In this document: positions 45,238 to 54,659 of the stretch, one piece after another
Layout: each line of letters opens with the position of its first letter
Position numbering within the stretch: position 1 is the stretch's first letter
Assembly: GCA_963800255.1 (NCBI GenBank)
Contig: CAWDAK010000013.1
Coordinates: 197,215 to 261,214 of the forward strand
Length of the DNA: 64,000 nucleotides
Direction: 5' to 3'
DNA from: DATFVA01 sp963800255
Lineage (GTDB): Bacteria; Bacteroidota; Ignavibacteria; Ignavibacteriales; Ignavibacteriaceae
Translations under genes and position numbers: made by a program
The notes under the pieces: model-generated
Seen by the model: the letters and a program-made list of their open reading frames with translations, nothing else
The model's database searches: none
Told to the model about the DNA's origin: nothing

Positions 45238-46584
45238 ATGAATATTGCAGGTAAAAAAGTAACTATTATTGGTGCAAAAAGAAGCGGCATCGGTGCGGCA
45301 AAATTAATTGCCCGGCTCGGAGGGCAGCCTTTTGTAACAGATGCTTCTTCAGGTAAAGCATTGGATGAATACCTGGAAAAACTCCGTTCAAATAAAATAG
45401 AGTTTGAAACAGGAAGTCACTCCGAAAGAGCATTCGATTGCGAGCTGATGGTTGTAAGTCCCGGGGTTCCTTCAGACGCTGAAATAATAAAGACTGCCCG
45501 TGCAAAGAAAATTAAGATTATAGGCGAGCTTGAATTAGCAGCGTCTGTGTGTAAAGGAAATATCATCGCCATAACGGGAACCAATGGAAAAACTACCACT
45601 ACAAGTCTTTGCGGTCATTTATTTAATGTCTGCGGTAGGAAAACTTATACTGCGGGTAATATCGGAGTCGCGTTTTCTGAAATTGCTCACGATGTTCAGG
45701 AAGATGAATTTGTTGCTCTCGAAGTTTCCAGTTTTCAGCTTGATCTTATAGACCGGTTCAACCCGAAAATTGCGATGATTCTGAATATAACTCCTGATCA
45801 TCTGAACCGTTACGAGAACAAGCTTGAAAATTATATCAAATCCAAACTGAATATTTACAGAAACCAGGGCGAAGATGATTTTCTTATTCTTAATAAGGAT
45901 AATGAAGCGCTGATGACTTCAGTTCAGAAGCATAAAAGTAAATCGTTTTATTTCTCGCTGAAAGAGACTCTTAACAACGGAACCTATGTATCAGGTGAGG
46001 ATATATTCTTTAACAGGGAAAGCAGTCTTGAATTCAGCTGTAAGGTCTCCGACATCAATCTTATCGGGGAACATAACATTGCAAACGCTATGGCAGTAAT
46101 AACTGCGGGAAAATTGTTTGGACTGGATAATGATAAAATGATTAAGGCGCTGAGAACCTTTGAGGGTGTGGAGCACAGACTTGAGTTTGTAAGGGAGATT
46201 GAAGGCGTAAAATATATTAACGATTCAAAAGCAACTAACGTTGATTCTGTCTGGTATGCATTAAAAGGTTTTACAGGCCAGATATTTCTTATCCTTGGGG
46301 GACAGGATAAAGGAAACGATTATAACCAGATAAGACCCCTGGTGCTTGAAAAAGTTATTAAGATCTATGCAATAGGTTCATCGGCTGATAAAGTTTTTAA
46401 CTTCTTCCATAAGGACATAAAAGTTGAAGTCAAACAAACTTTGGAAGATGTTATCCATGCTGCAAACCAGGAAGCACGGCCCGGTGACATTGTTCTTCTA
46501 TCACCTGCCTGTGCTAGTTTCGATATGTTTGACAATTATGAGCACAGAGGAAAAGTTTTTAAGGAAGCGGTAAACCAATTATAA
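45238..46584 (+). CDS. murD: UDP-MurNAc-L-Ala:D-glutamate ligase
   Basis: A 448-residue cytoplasmic Mur ligase that adds D-glutamate to UDP-MurNAc-L-Ala. ITGTNGKTTTTSL (P-loop), EVSSFQLD and YINDSKATN are conserved MurD motifs. The start is ATG 45238, 3 bases after mraY. Its stop overlaps the ftsW ATG as TAATG. Confidence 0.95.
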   Translation: MNIAGKKVTIIGAKRSGIGAAKLIARLGGQPFVTDASSGKALDEYLEKLRSNKIEFETGSHSERAFDCELMVVSPGVPSDAEIIKTARAKKIKIIGELELAASVCKGNIIAITGTNGKTTTTSLCGHLFNVCGRKTYTAGNIGVAFSEIAHDVQEDEFVALEVSSFQLDLIDRFNPKIAMILNITPDHLNRYENKLENYIKSKLNIYRNQGEDDFLILNKDNEALMTSVQKHKSKSFYFSLKETLNNGTYVSGEDIFFNRESSLEFSCKVSDINLIGEHNIANAMAVITAGKLFGLDNDKMIKALRTFEGVEHRLEFVREIEGVKYINDSKATNVDSVWYALKGFTGQIFLILGGQDKGNDYNQIRPLVLEKVIKIYAIGSSADKVFNFFHKDIKVEVKQTLEDVIHAANQEARPGDIVLLSPACASFDMFDNYEHRGKVFKEAVNQL

Positions 46585-47705
46585 TGAAAAAGCTGGCTTT
46601 AACAATATTTCTTGATGCATTTGTATTAACCCTGCTGGGACTTGTACTCGTAATGAGTGCAAGCAGTACATATAGTGCCTTTAAATTTGACAGCCTGTTT
46701 CATTTATTTAATTCTCATTTCTTTAAGGTGGTCGTCGGAATTTTCCTGATGGTAGGTTTTGCAATGATACCTTATGAAATATATAAAGAATTCAGCAAGC
46801 CTGTTCTGCTTTCTGCGGTTGGACTACTTATTCTAACAATGATAATAGCTCCTGATATTAAGGGAGCAGGGCGCTGGATAAATCTCGGGTTCATGACTTT
46901 CCAGCCATCAGACTTTGCCCGGCTGGCCCTTATCGTTCACCTTGCAGCTTTGCTGGAGAGTAAGGGTAAGGAAATTGAAGATTTTAAGAAGGGATTTGTC
47001 TATTTATTTATTTGGGTGGTTCTTGTTGCAGGTCTGATATTCATTCAGCCGAATCTCAGCAACGCTATTCTCGTTCTGGTTATCTCAATAACGATATTAT
47101 TTGTGGGTGGTGCAAAGATACAGCATATAGTCGGCTCGATGGGTGCGTGTGCTTTCATAGGCGGAATAGGTACTATGCTGTTTGCACATTCACGCGCAAG
47201 GATTTTAACTTTTATCCAAAGTTTTAGTAACGGTGGTGACATAAACATTCAGGTAAAACAGGCTTTATTAGGTTTGGGCAGCGGCGGCATTCTTGGTGTT
47301 GGAATGGGTCACAGCAGACAGAGCAATCTCTTCCTCCCCGAGGCTTATGGTGACTTCATCTTTGCTATCCTCGGTGAAGAACTAGGATTCGTTGGTTCAG
47401 TAATAGTTCTATTTGCTTACCTTGTTCTCTTTACAGCGGGAATTCTGATTGCAAAAAAATGCAAAGATGTGTTCGGACAGCTCCTTGCATTCGGAATTTC
47501 AATTTCGGTACTCGTTAACGCGTTCATTAACGTTGCTGTGGCTACAGGATTAGTACCGACAACTGGTTTGCCGCTCCCTTTTATTAGCTACGGAGGTACC
47601 TCCCTTATATTTATGTGTATCTCCACGGGAATACTTGTGAATATTGGGATGAGTAACGCAATGATTGAAAACAGAAAAAGCGCTGCACAGTCAGCTCAGG
47701 ATTAA
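46584..47705 (+). CDS. ftsW: Septal peptidoglycan glycosyltransferase FtsW
   Basis: A 373-residue SEDS-family membrane protein with ten predicted spans. It polymerises lipid II at the division septum together with FtsI. Conserved parts include GAGRWINLGFMTFQPSDFARL, the catalytic-loop region and the end motif TGLVPTTGLPLPFISYGGTS. It lies directly between murD and murG. Confidence 0.95.
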   Translation: MKKLALTIFLDAFVLTLLGLVLVMSASSTYSAFKFDSLFHLFNSHFFKVVVGIFLMVGFAMIPYEIYKEFSKPVLLSAVGLLILTMIIAPDIKGAGRWINLGFMTFQPSDFARLALIVHLAALLESKGKEIEDFKKGFVYLFIWVVLVAGLIFIQPNLSNAILVLVISITILFVGGAKIQHIVGSMGACAFIGGIGTMLFAHSRARILTFIQSFSNGGDINIQVKQALLGLGSGGILGVGMGHSRQSNLFLPEAYGDFIFAILGEELGFVGSVIVLFAYLVLFTAGILIAKKCKDVFGQLLAFGISISVLVNAFINVAVATGLVPTTGLPLPFISYGGTSLIFMCISTGILVNIGMSNAMIENRKSAAQSAQD

Positions 47706-47708
47706 AAA

Positions 47709-48812
47709 ATGGCAGCTCCTAAATCAACATACAGGTTTTTATTTGCAGGCGGAGGAACTGGCGGCCACCTGTTTCCCGCTGTTGCCGTTGCTGAAAGAAT
47801 TAAAGCAAGAATTCCTGAAGCTGATATACTGTTCGTTGGTACAAAAAACAAAATTGAAGGTAGAGTTGTCCCTAAACTTGGTTATAAATTCAGGTCCATA
47901 TGGATTAAAGGATTTTCGAGACAGTTTAACATTGAGAACTTGCTTTTTCCTGTTAAGCTGGTGGTTTCTATGATTCAATCATTAATCATAAATATGAGTT
48001 TCAAACCCAAAGTTGCAATCGGTTCAGGCGGATATGTTTCCGGTCCCGCAATCTGGGGTTCTTCGGTAATGGGAGCGAAGATCATACTCCTTGAGCAGAA
48101 CAGTTATCCCGGAGTAACTACAAGATTACTCGAAAGATACGCAGATGAAATTCATATAAGTTATTCTGACTCAGAAAAGTACTTGAAATCAAAAGATAAA
48201 ATTAAGGTAACCGGGAACCCCGTACGTGAAAGTCTTGGTGAAATGAACGCTGAAAAGGCACGTAAATACTTTAACCTGTCTACCGGCACAAAAACCTTAC
48301 TTGTATTGGGCGGAAGTCTTGGAGCAGCCTCAATTAACGAAGCAGTAGCTGCTTCTGTTGACGCTTTCAGGGAGAATGACCTCCAGTTGATATGGCAGAC
48401 GGGAAGTATCTATTACGAAAAATACAAGAACCTAAACGGTAAGGGAATTATTGTCCTGCCATTTATTGAAGATATGAACCTGGCCTATTCAGCTGCTGAT
48501 ATGGTTGTTGCAAGAGCCGGGGCTACTACAATAGCCGAGTTGCTTGTACTGGGAATTCCGGCTGTACTGGTCCCTTCACCCAACGTGGCAGAGAATCATC
48601 AATACTATAATGCCAAATCTCTTGAAGATAAAGATGCGGCTATACTAATTGAAGATAAAAATGTTCAAAGTGTATTGGCAGAGAAGATAATTTCAACAAT
48701 ATTTGATTCCAGCAAATTAGAAATTTTGAAAACGAACTCTTTAAACATGGCGAAGCCCGATGCCGCCTCATTAATTGCGGATAGTGCAATAAAATTTGCA
48801 GATGCGTTATGA
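47709..48812 (+). CDS. murG: UDP-GlcNAc:lipid I GlcNAc transferase
   Basis: A 367-residue peripheral membrane GT-B enzyme that turns lipid I into lipid II. The glycine-rich FAGGGTGGHLFPAVAVAE at the N-terminus, a second glycine loop LVLGGSLGAASINEA and the donor-binding ARAGATTIAEL are all present. The length is standard (350-370). It overlaps the next gene by 4 bases (ATGA). Confidence 0.96.
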   Translation: MAAPKSTYRFLFAGGGTGGHLFPAVAVAERIKARIPEADILFVGTKNKIEGRVVPKLGYKFRSIWIKGFSRQFNIENLLFPVKLVVSMIQSLIINMSFKPKVAIGSGGYVSGPAIWGSSVMGAKIILLEQNSYPGVTTRLLERYADEIHISYSDSEKYLKSKDKIKVTGNPVRESLGEMNAEKARKYFNLSTGTKTLLVLGGSLGAASINEAVAASVDAFRENDLQLIWQTGSIYYEKYKNLNGKGIIVLPFIEDMNLAYSAADMVVARAGATTIAELLVLGIPAVLVPSPNVAENHQYYNAKSLEDKDAAILIEDKNVQSVLAEKIISTIFDSSKLEILKTNSLNMAKPDAASLIADSAIKFADAL

Positions 48813-49285
48813 ACACAGTTGATTTAAATAAAGAAACCTTTAAGTATAATATGTCTTTTTATTATCAGTCAACAATTATTTATCTCGTAGTGTTTGCTCT
48901 TTACCTGGTTATTCGCGGAGAGTTTGTTGAGGAAACTTTCACACTGATCACCAAGGATCCTATAATATATCTGCTGGGTGCTATTGTGATTATTTCACTG
49001 GTAAGTCTCCTTTATAATATCTATAAAAATAAGTATATGGAAATAAGCGGCGAAGGAGTTGCTTTCGTTACCCGCTTTGGTGAAAAGAGAATCGCATTGG
49101 ACCAGATTAAAAGAATAAAAATATCCCGGCAGAGGGAAAGAGTGCAGAATCATGCCTTCCGGCTTGTCAGGATAAAATTAAAGAACAGAAGGCGGTCAGT
49201 AATTATAAGACCTTATGATTATGAGAATGAAGATATAATATTAAGAAAATTTGAACTATTAAAAGCACGGATTGAAGAAAATTAA
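48809..49285 (+). CDS. Two-span membrane protein with a PH-like domain, inside the dcw cluster
   Basis: A 158-residue protein I do not recognise as a named dcw gene. Two hydrophobic segments (about 20-38 and 48-68) are followed by a basic beta-rich domain (about 75-158, with FGEKRIALDQIKRIKISRQRERV and RSVIIRPYDYE) that resembles bacterial PH (DUF304-type) domains. The domain would face the cytoplasm. It overlaps murG by 4 bases and murC by 1, so it is made together with the lipid II and divisome proteins. It could tie a cell wall enzyme to the membrane, but that is inference. Confidence 0.7.
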   Translation: MNTVDLNKETFKYNMSFYYQSTIIYLVVFALYLVIRGEFVEETFTLITKDPIIYLLGAIVIISLVSLLYNIYKNKYMEISGEGVAFVTRFGEKRIALDQIKRIKISRQRERVQNHAFRLVRIKLKNRRRSVIIRPYDYENEDIILRKFELLKARIEEN

Positions 49286-50655
49286 TGTTTAAGAATATTC
49301 ATAAAGTACATTTTGTAGGCATCGGCGGTATAGGTATGAGCGGACTCGCTGAAATCCTTCTCAGTCAGGGCTTTGAGGTTTCCGGTTCCGACAGGTCGCT
49401 TTCGGAGATTACGGATCACCTGTCAAAACTTGGAATTACAATTTATGAAGGCCATACACCCGAAAACCTGAAGGACGCTGATGTCCTGGTATACTCATCC
49501 GCTGTAACAGTAGACAACCCTGAGGTAAAGGCCGCCATCGAAAGAAAGATTCCGGTTATCAAGCGTGCGGAGATGCTGGCGGAATCGATGAGAATGAAAT
49601 ACGGGATAGGTATTGCGGGAACTCATGGAAAGACGACTACCACATCTATGGTTGGATTAACTTTAACCGAAGGCAATATAGATCCCACAATTATCGTCGG
49701 AGGTAAACTAAGCGGTTTGGGCGGAACGAACGCAAGACTGGGGCACGGTGAGTTTATTGTGGTTGAAGCAGATGAATTCGACAGAACATTCTTAAAACTT
49801 ACTCCCACCATTGCTGCGCTGACAACATTAGAAAGCGAACACCTTGATACGTATAAGGATCTGGTTGATATCCAGGCGGCTTTTACTGAATTCGCAAATA
49901 AAGTTCCGTTTTATGGTTTTGTTGTGCTGTGTCTTGATGAGCCAGGTTTACAGGATATCATCCCATCAATTAATAAGAAGATTATCACCTACGGATTAAC
50001 ACCTCAGGCTGATATCCGCGCACTGGATATAGTACATAATAAGTTTTCAAGTGAATTTACCGTCAGGTACCGGGGTAAAGAACTTGGCCGTATAAAACTT
50101 AATATACCCGGTGTTCATAATGTTAAGAACGCCCTTGTTGCTGTGATAATTGCGAAAGAACTGGGAATTGGATTCCCGGTAATTAAAAAAGCCCTGGAAT
50201 CATTCTCCGGTGTGTACAGAAGATTTGAGATAAAGTATAATGAGGAAATCCTTGTCGTTGACGATTATGCTCATCATCCTACAGAAACAAGCGCATCGCT
50301 TGCAGGAGTGAGAGCAGGGTGGGACAGGCGTTTAGTAGCCGTATTTCAACCCCATCTTTTTTCAAGGACAAGAGACTTTTACCAGGAATTCGGAAGGAGC
50401 TTCCTTAATTCAGATATCTTCATTTGTACTGATGTTTATCCCGCCCGTGAAGAACCAATTCCCGGCGTTTCAGGAGCTCTTATTGCTGATGCTGCTAAAA
50501 ATTTCGGACATAAAAATGTTATCTACGTCCCGGATAAAAAAAACATTCCTTCAGTATTAAATGAATTGAAACAGGATAATGATATTATAATTACAATGGG
50601 TGCGGGCGATATCTGGAAATTCGGTGAAGAATTTATAAGGATGATAAAAAGTTGA
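49285..50655 (+). CDS. murC: UDP-MurNAc:L-alanine ligase
   Basis: A 456-residue Mur ligase that adds the first amino acid, L-alanine, to UDP-MurNAc. HFVGIGGIGMSGLAEIL (nucleotide-sugar site), GTHGKTTTTSMVG (P-loop) and VVDDYAHHPTE are typical. murC overlaps the upstream gene as TAATG and ftsQ by 4 bases. Confidence 0.96.
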   Translation: MFKNIHKVHFVGIGGIGMSGLAEILLSQGFEVSGSDRSLSEITDHLSKLGITIYEGHTPENLKDADVLVYSSAVTVDNPEVKAAIERKIPVIKRAEMLAESMRMKYGIGIAGTHGKTTTTSMVGLTLTEGNIDPTIIVGGKLSGLGGTNARLGHGEFIVVEADEFDRTFLKLTPTIAALTTLESEHLDTYKDLVDIQAAFTEFANKVPFYGFVVLCLDEPGLQDIIPSINKKIITYGLTPQADIRALDIVHNKFSSEFTVRYRGKELGRIKLNIPGVHNVKNALVAVIIAKELGIGFPVIKKALESFSGVYRRFEIKYNEEILVVDDYAHHPTETSASLAGVRAGWDRRLVAVFQPHLFSRTRDFYQEFGRSFLNSDIFICTDVYPAREEPIPGVSGALIADAAKNFGHKNVIYVPDKKNIPSVLNELKQDNDIIITMGAGDIWKFGEEFIRMIKS

Positions 50656-51425
50656 GTTCAGAAACCAGGAATAAAATATTAGGACTGCTGCTGTTTGTAA
50701 TTTTAACGGTCTGGATTCTCTATCTTTCTTTCGCTGTGGATAGACCTGAACTGGAAAACCAGATAAAATCAATTACCGTTACAGGCAACAACCTCCTCAA
50801 TGAGAATGATTACCTGGCTTATGCAAAACTGACGGGAAGCGGGTTATCGGGAGATGTTACCCTTCCAATTATAAAAGCACGACTTGAAAAACATCCATAT
50901 ATAAACAGAGCTGATGTTGAATTCAGCGGTAATAATGAAGTTCACATTAACCTGAGCGAGAAAAAAATAAAGGCTGTACTTGTAAGCGATAATAAACTTT
51001 TCCTTGCGGCTGATAATTTTGAAATATTGCCTTTTATTCAGAATACGAAAATTTCGAATATGCCCGTTGTTACTAATCTAAGCAGCGATATTCTTTTAAA
51101 GAACAATGAAATACTTAAAACTCCCGGACTTGTAGCGGCATTTAAGATAATGGATGCTGCGGAAATGACAGGCGGAGAACTTTCAAAAACTTTGTCAGAG
51201 ATAAATCTCAGGAACGGTGGGGATATAATCCTGTTGTTCTCAGGTATGAAGCCGCCTGTAATCTTAGGTAAAGGTAACACAGCAGAGAAGATTTATACCT
51301 TTGATCAACTGGTGAACAATGATAACGCAGATAAAGCAATGGTTATGAACAGTTCTTATGTTGACCTTAGATTTGACAATGAAATTTTTCTCGGTAACTA
51401 TGATAAAACGGATTTAACTGAATGA
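50652..51425 (+). CDS. ftsQ: FtsQ-like cell division protein
   Basis: A 257-residue protein with a short cytoplasmic start, one membrane span (about 9-26) and a periplasmic POTRA domain (KSITVTGNNLLNENDYLAY, then KHPYINRADVEF) followed by the FtsQ beta domain. FtsQ links early and late divisome proteins. The start is TTG at 50652, overlapping the murC stop; no ATG in frame fits better. Sequence similarity in this family is low and the call relies on topology, POTRA and position between murC and ftsA. Confidence 0.82.
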   Translation: MSSETRNKILGLLLFVILTVWILYLSFAVDRPELENQIKSITVTGNNLLNENDYLAYAKLTGSGLSGDVTLPIIKARLEKHPYINRADVEFSGNNEVHINLSEKKIKAVLVSDNKLFLAADNFEILPFIQNTKISNMPVVTNLSSDILLKNNEILKTPGLVAAFKIMDAAEMTGGELSKTLSEINLRNGGDIILLFSGMKPPVILGKGNTAEKIYTFDQLVNNDNADKAMVMNSSYVDLRFDNEIFLGNYDKTDLTE

Positions 51426-52669
51426 GAAAAGAAATAATAGCGGGACTCGATTTAGGAACCACAAAAGTCTGTGCGGTAATAGCAGAAAAGCTGGAAGAAA
51501 ACAAGTTTGATATCCTTGGTTTTGGTGTTGCCCCTTCAGAAGGACTTCATAAAGGTCTGGTTGCAAATATCGGTAAAACAGCCGAGGCAATAAGAAGTGC
51601 CGTCTCAATTGCATCGAACAGGGCAGGTTTTGAAATCACCCACGTTAATGTCGGTGTAGCAGGCGAACATATCACCAGTATGAGACACAGGAATTATGTT
51701 ACTATTAGCGGCGAGGACAGAGAGATCAATAAAACTGACCTCGAAAGGCTCGAAAATGATGTGCGTACCATACACATTCCCTCTGATCGCCAGATACTTC
51801 ACATCATTCCCGAGGAGTTTTCAATAGATCATCAGCCGGGGATTGAGAATCCTATCGGTATGTCGGGCTCGCGATTAGAAGCAACTAATCACATCGTACT
51901 TGCTTCAATCCCTGCCATACAGAACATAAGAAAATCCGTGGAGCGTGCAGGATTGCATGTTCAGGATTATATACTGCAGCCCATTGCATCAAGTACTTCG
52001 GTATTGGAAGAAAGTGAAAAGGATTTGGGTGTTGCACTCATCGACATCGGCGGAGGGACCACCGATATTGCAATCTTCCATAATAAAGCAATTAAACACA
52101 CCAAAGTAATTGGTGTGGCAGGCAACCAGGTTACCAACGATATAAGGGAATCACTTGGGGTGGTAACCGAAGAAGCAGAAAAACTCAAAAAAGATTTTGG
52201 GTATGCAACTGATAATGCAATAATCAAAGATGAAGATATTCTTATTAAAGGTGTCGGTGCACGCGGCAACACAAAAATTCCGATAAGTCTGCTTACCCAG
52301 ATTATCAGTCTCAGGATGAGGGAATTATTTATCCTGGTTGATAATGAAATACGGAGTGCAGGTTTTAAGAATAAAATAAAAGCCGGGATCGTACTAACCG
52401 GCGGAGGTTCTCTCCTGAAGGGATGTTCTGAACTTGCGGAAGAAGTTTTCGGTCTTCCCACAAGGATGGGAGTTCCGCAGGAATTGGGAGCAGGACTTTC
52501 GAATGAGATTGAGAGTCCGGAATTCGCCACTGTGGCAGGTTTAATCCGGGGCATTCCCGGAGGAAAGTCAAGTGAATACCAGGGATTAATCAAAGCCAGG
52601 AAGCAGAAGAACCAGAATAAGATTTCACTGATAGTAAAAAGAGTTCAGCAATTTTTTGATGAATTATAA
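51422..52669 (+). CDS. ftsA: Cell division protein FtsA
   Basis: A 415-residue actin-like ATPase that tethers FtsZ to the membrane. ATP-binding motifs are AGLDLGTTKVCAVIAE (phosphate 1), ALIDIGGGTTDIAIF (phosphate 2) and VLTGGGSLLKG (adenosine). The SHS2 domain (1C) lies near residues 80-160, and the amphipathic membrane helix is at the end (SLIVKRVQQFFDEL). It overlaps ftsQ by 4 bases. Confidence 0.96.
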   Translation: MRKEIIAGLDLGTTKVCAVIAEKLEENKFDILGFGVAPSEGLHKGLVANIGKTAEAIRSAVSIASNRAGFEITHVNVGVAGEHITSMRHRNYVTISGEDREINKTDLERLENDVRTIHIPSDRQILHIIPEEFSIDHQPGIENPIGMSGSRLEATNHIVLASIPAIQNIRKSVERAGLHVQDYILQPIASSTSVLEESEKDLGVALIDIGGGTTDIAIFHNKAIKHTKVIGVAGNQVTNDIRESLGVVTEEAEKLKKDFGYATDNAIIKDEDILIKGVGARGNTKIPISLLTQIISLRMRELFILVDNEIRSAGFKNKIKAGIVLTGGGSLLKGCSELAEEVFGLPTRMGVPQELGAGLSNEIESPEFATVAGLIRGIPGGKSSEYQGLIKARKQKNQNKISLIVKRVQQFFDEL

Positions 52670-52691
52670 ATTCTATTTATAGGAGGTAACT

Positions 52692-53975
52692 ATGTCGCGA
52701 TTTGCAACTATTGATAAAAGTAGGCCCATGTCCGCTATACTGAAAGTGGTTGGTGTTGGCGGCGGCGGCTGCAACGCTATCGAGAGCATGATCGCACGCG
52801 GGCTCAGCGGTGTGGAATATGTCGCTGTTAATACCGATGCCCAGGTATTAAACGGAAGCAGTGCTACTCATAAGATTCAGTGCGGCTCCAGTATTACCAG
52901 GGGACTGGGTGCAGGAGCTGATCCTAACGTTGGAAGAAAATCACTGGAAGAAGACAGGGAAAAGTTATCCGAAGTTCTTGCCGGAAGCGATATGGTATTT
53001 GTTACAGCAGGAATGGGCGGCGGAACAGGAACAGGCGGAGCCCCTGTTGTTGCCTCAATTGCCAAGAGTATCGGCGCTCTTGTTGTCGGCATCATTACAA
53101 AACCTTTCCGCTGGGAAGGGAAGAAGCGAATGCTTAATGCCGAACAGGGAATTCAGGATCTGAAAAATCATGTAGATAGTCTCATAGTAATTCCCAATGA
53201 AAGACTGCTGAACATACTTGACAAAGGCGTTAATGCCTTTGCTGCTTTTGATAAGCCGAATGAAGTATTATACGAGGCAACAAGAGGAATTGCAGACATC
53301 ATCACAGTCGAAGGATTGATAAACGTCGACTTTGCCGATGTAAGATCTGTAATGAACCAGAGTGGTGATGCACTGATGGGATGCGGAATTGCAAGCGGTG
53401 AAAACCGTGCGATTGAAGCAGCTCAGAAGGCCATTTCCAGTCCTCTCCTTGAAGGCGTAAACATCAAAGGCGCAAAGAGTGTTCTTCTGAATGTTACAGG
53501 TTCAAGCAACCTTACAATGCAGGAAATAAACGACGGCAATAACGTTATCTTTGAAGCCGCCGGTGAAGAAGCGAACGTGATCTTCGGCTGTGTACAGAAA
53601 GAAGATATGAACGATTACGTATCATACACCGTCATCGCCACAGGGTTCGATTCAGCCCACCAGGTGCATGCTAAAAAATCATTTTCAATAGCTCCTCCCA
53701 AAAAGAAGGAAGAAGAAACCTTTCGCGGAGGATTCAATTTTCTTGAATCAAATGAAGATATAGATAAAGAGGACCTTGAAATTCCCACTATATACCGGGT
53801 AAAGAGTCCGAAAACAAACATTGAAGAAAGAGAAGAGGAAGAAACTCCCAAAAGCGGATTTGAGTTCGACGCATCACGCTACAGCTGGTCAAAAGAAAAA
53901 GCAAAAAAGAGAGAAGAAAAAGAGAATGATGATGACGAGGACAGCTCTTCATTCTTACGTATGATAATGGATTGA
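52692..53975 (+). CDS. ftsZ: Cell division GTPase FtsZ
   Basis: A 427-residue tubulin homologue that polymerises into the Z-ring. The GTP-binding signature GMGGGTGTGGAPVVA, VGGGGCNAIESM near the start and NVDFADVRSVM (the GTPase activation loop) are complete. A charged linker of about 100 residues ends in the peptide SSSFLRMIMD, a candidate C-terminal peptide that binds FtsA. AGGAGGT (52681-52687) four bases before the ATG is the strongest ribosome binding site in the cluster, as expected for a protein needed in high amount. It is the last gene of the cluster; no clear terminator follows. Confidence 0.97.
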   Translation: MSRFATIDKSRPMSAILKVVGVGGGGCNAIESMIARGLSGVEYVAVNTDAQVLNGSSATHKIQCGSSITRGLGAGADPNVGRKSLEEDREKLSEVLAGSDMVFVTAGMGGGTGTGGAPVVASIAKSIGALVVGIITKPFRWEGKKRMLNAEQGIQDLKNHVDSLIVIPNERLLNILDKGVNAFAAFDKPNEVLYEATRGIADIITVEGLINVDFADVRSVMNQSGDALMGCGIASGENRAIEAAQKAISSPLLEGVNIKGAKSVLLNVTGSSNLTMQEINDGNNVIFEAAGEEANVIFGCVQKEDMNDYVSYTVIATGFDSAHQVHAKKSFSIAPPKKKEEETFRGGFNFLESNEDIDKEDLEIPTIYRVKSPKTNIEEREEEETPKSGFEFDASRYSWSKEKAKKREEKENDDDEDSSSFLRMIMD

Positions 53976-54017
53976 TTTTGCGGAATCTGTTGTAACAAAG
54001 GAAATTGTAAGTCCGGG

Positions 54018-54233
54018 TTATTCGTCGAGGGGACGACTCTCGGAGAACGTGTTATTTTCAATATCCTTTGTAATTATTATCCTGTTCGGTCTGCAGCAGA
54101 TTCTGCAATCTTCTACGAAGTCCTGCTTGCCTTCCACCGTTAAATCCACCCAGACGCTGTTCTTAACCCCGCAGTACTGGCACGTCCACTCAAAATCGTC
54201 ATCTGTCTGGTACGACTCTGGTTCTTCTTTCAT
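54018..54233 (-). CDS. CPXCG-type cysteine-rich protein
   Basis: A 71-residue protein with CxxC pairs WTCQYCG and DCRICCRPN and the central NSVWVDLTVEGKQDFVEDC. This is the pattern of the small CPXCG-motif proteins found in many Proteobacteria and Bacteroidota. It probably binds zinc; function unknown. It converges on ftsZ. Confidence 0.8.
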   Translation of the reverse strand: MKEEPESYQTDDDFEWTCQYCGVKNSVWVDLTVEGKQDFVEDCRICCRPNRIIITKDIENNTFSESRPLDE

Positions 54234-54302
54234 AACTCACCTGTAATGAAAATGTTAATAAGCTCACTATATTGTAGTTCTTTCCTTTCTCAGAGTCAAG
54301 GT

Positions 54303-54435
54303 GTCATTCTGAATTCATTTCAGAATCCAGTGTCATTCTGAATTCATTTCAGAATCTAGTGTCATTCTGAATTCATTTCAGAATCCATTGTCATTCTGAA
54401 TTTATTTCTGTCATTCTGAATTTATTTCAGAATCT
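54303..54435. repeat. Tandem array of palindromic repeats, 29-bp period
   Basis: Units start at 54303, 54332, 54361, 54390 and 54410. The first three steps are exactly 29 bases. The fourth copy lacks its last bases (54390-54408), so the next step is 20. Each full copy has GTC, left arm ATTCTGAA, loop TTCAT or TTTAT and right arm TTCAGAAT. No coding frame runs through. It fills the gap between the CPXCG gene and the dnaE fragment. Confidence 0.9.
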
Positions 54436-54487
54436 CATGTGGTCCCAATCATTTTTCCCACTTGCTTTTTAAATCCCGGTAATTTAT

Positions 54488-54513
54488 ATATAGTGTCCAA
54501 ATGTACACTATAT
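54488..54513. promoter_or_regulatory. 9-bp perfect palindrome, operator-like
   Basis: ATATAGTGT (54488-54496) and ACACTATAT (54505-54513) are perfect reverse complements around the 8-base spacer CCAAATGT. It lies just before the first ATG (54515) upstream of the dnaE fragment. Its symmetric layout is that of a dimeric repressor site. In SOS-mutagenesis operons that end in dnaE-like genes such sites bind LexA; that this is one is inference. Confidence 0.5.
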
Positions 54514-54514
54514 T

Positions 54515-54652
54515 ATGCCCGATAAAAATGCAAATACGGCCGATTTTCTAACTTACCAGGTTCCGCCTGAATGGCGGGAAGGGGTAAGACTCCACTCGCT
54601 TTTACCCCCGATACCCAAGAAACACCCGGAATATCCGCTTCGACATATTTGA
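54515..54652 (+). CDS. Short frame after the palindrome, possibly a gene remnant
   Basis: ATG at 54515 opens 45 codons ending at TGA 54650-54652. The product (MPDKNANTADFL start, HPEYPLRHI end) has no recognised family. Its stop lies next to the point where dnaE-like sequence begins in another frame. It could be the start of an older first gene of the operon left after an internal deletion. It may also be chance. Confidence 0.25.
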   Translation: MPDKNANTADFLTYQVPPEWREGVRLHSLLPPIPKKHPEYPLRHI

Positions 54653-54659
54653 TTTTGAG

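Noticed and set aside
51967..52593. A 208-codon minus-strand frame inside ftsA
   Set aside because: ftsA is complete and conserved over this stretch; the frame is a shadow.
54303..54435. CRISPR array
   Set aside because: Spacers of only about 3 bases; the units are palindromic tandem repeats.
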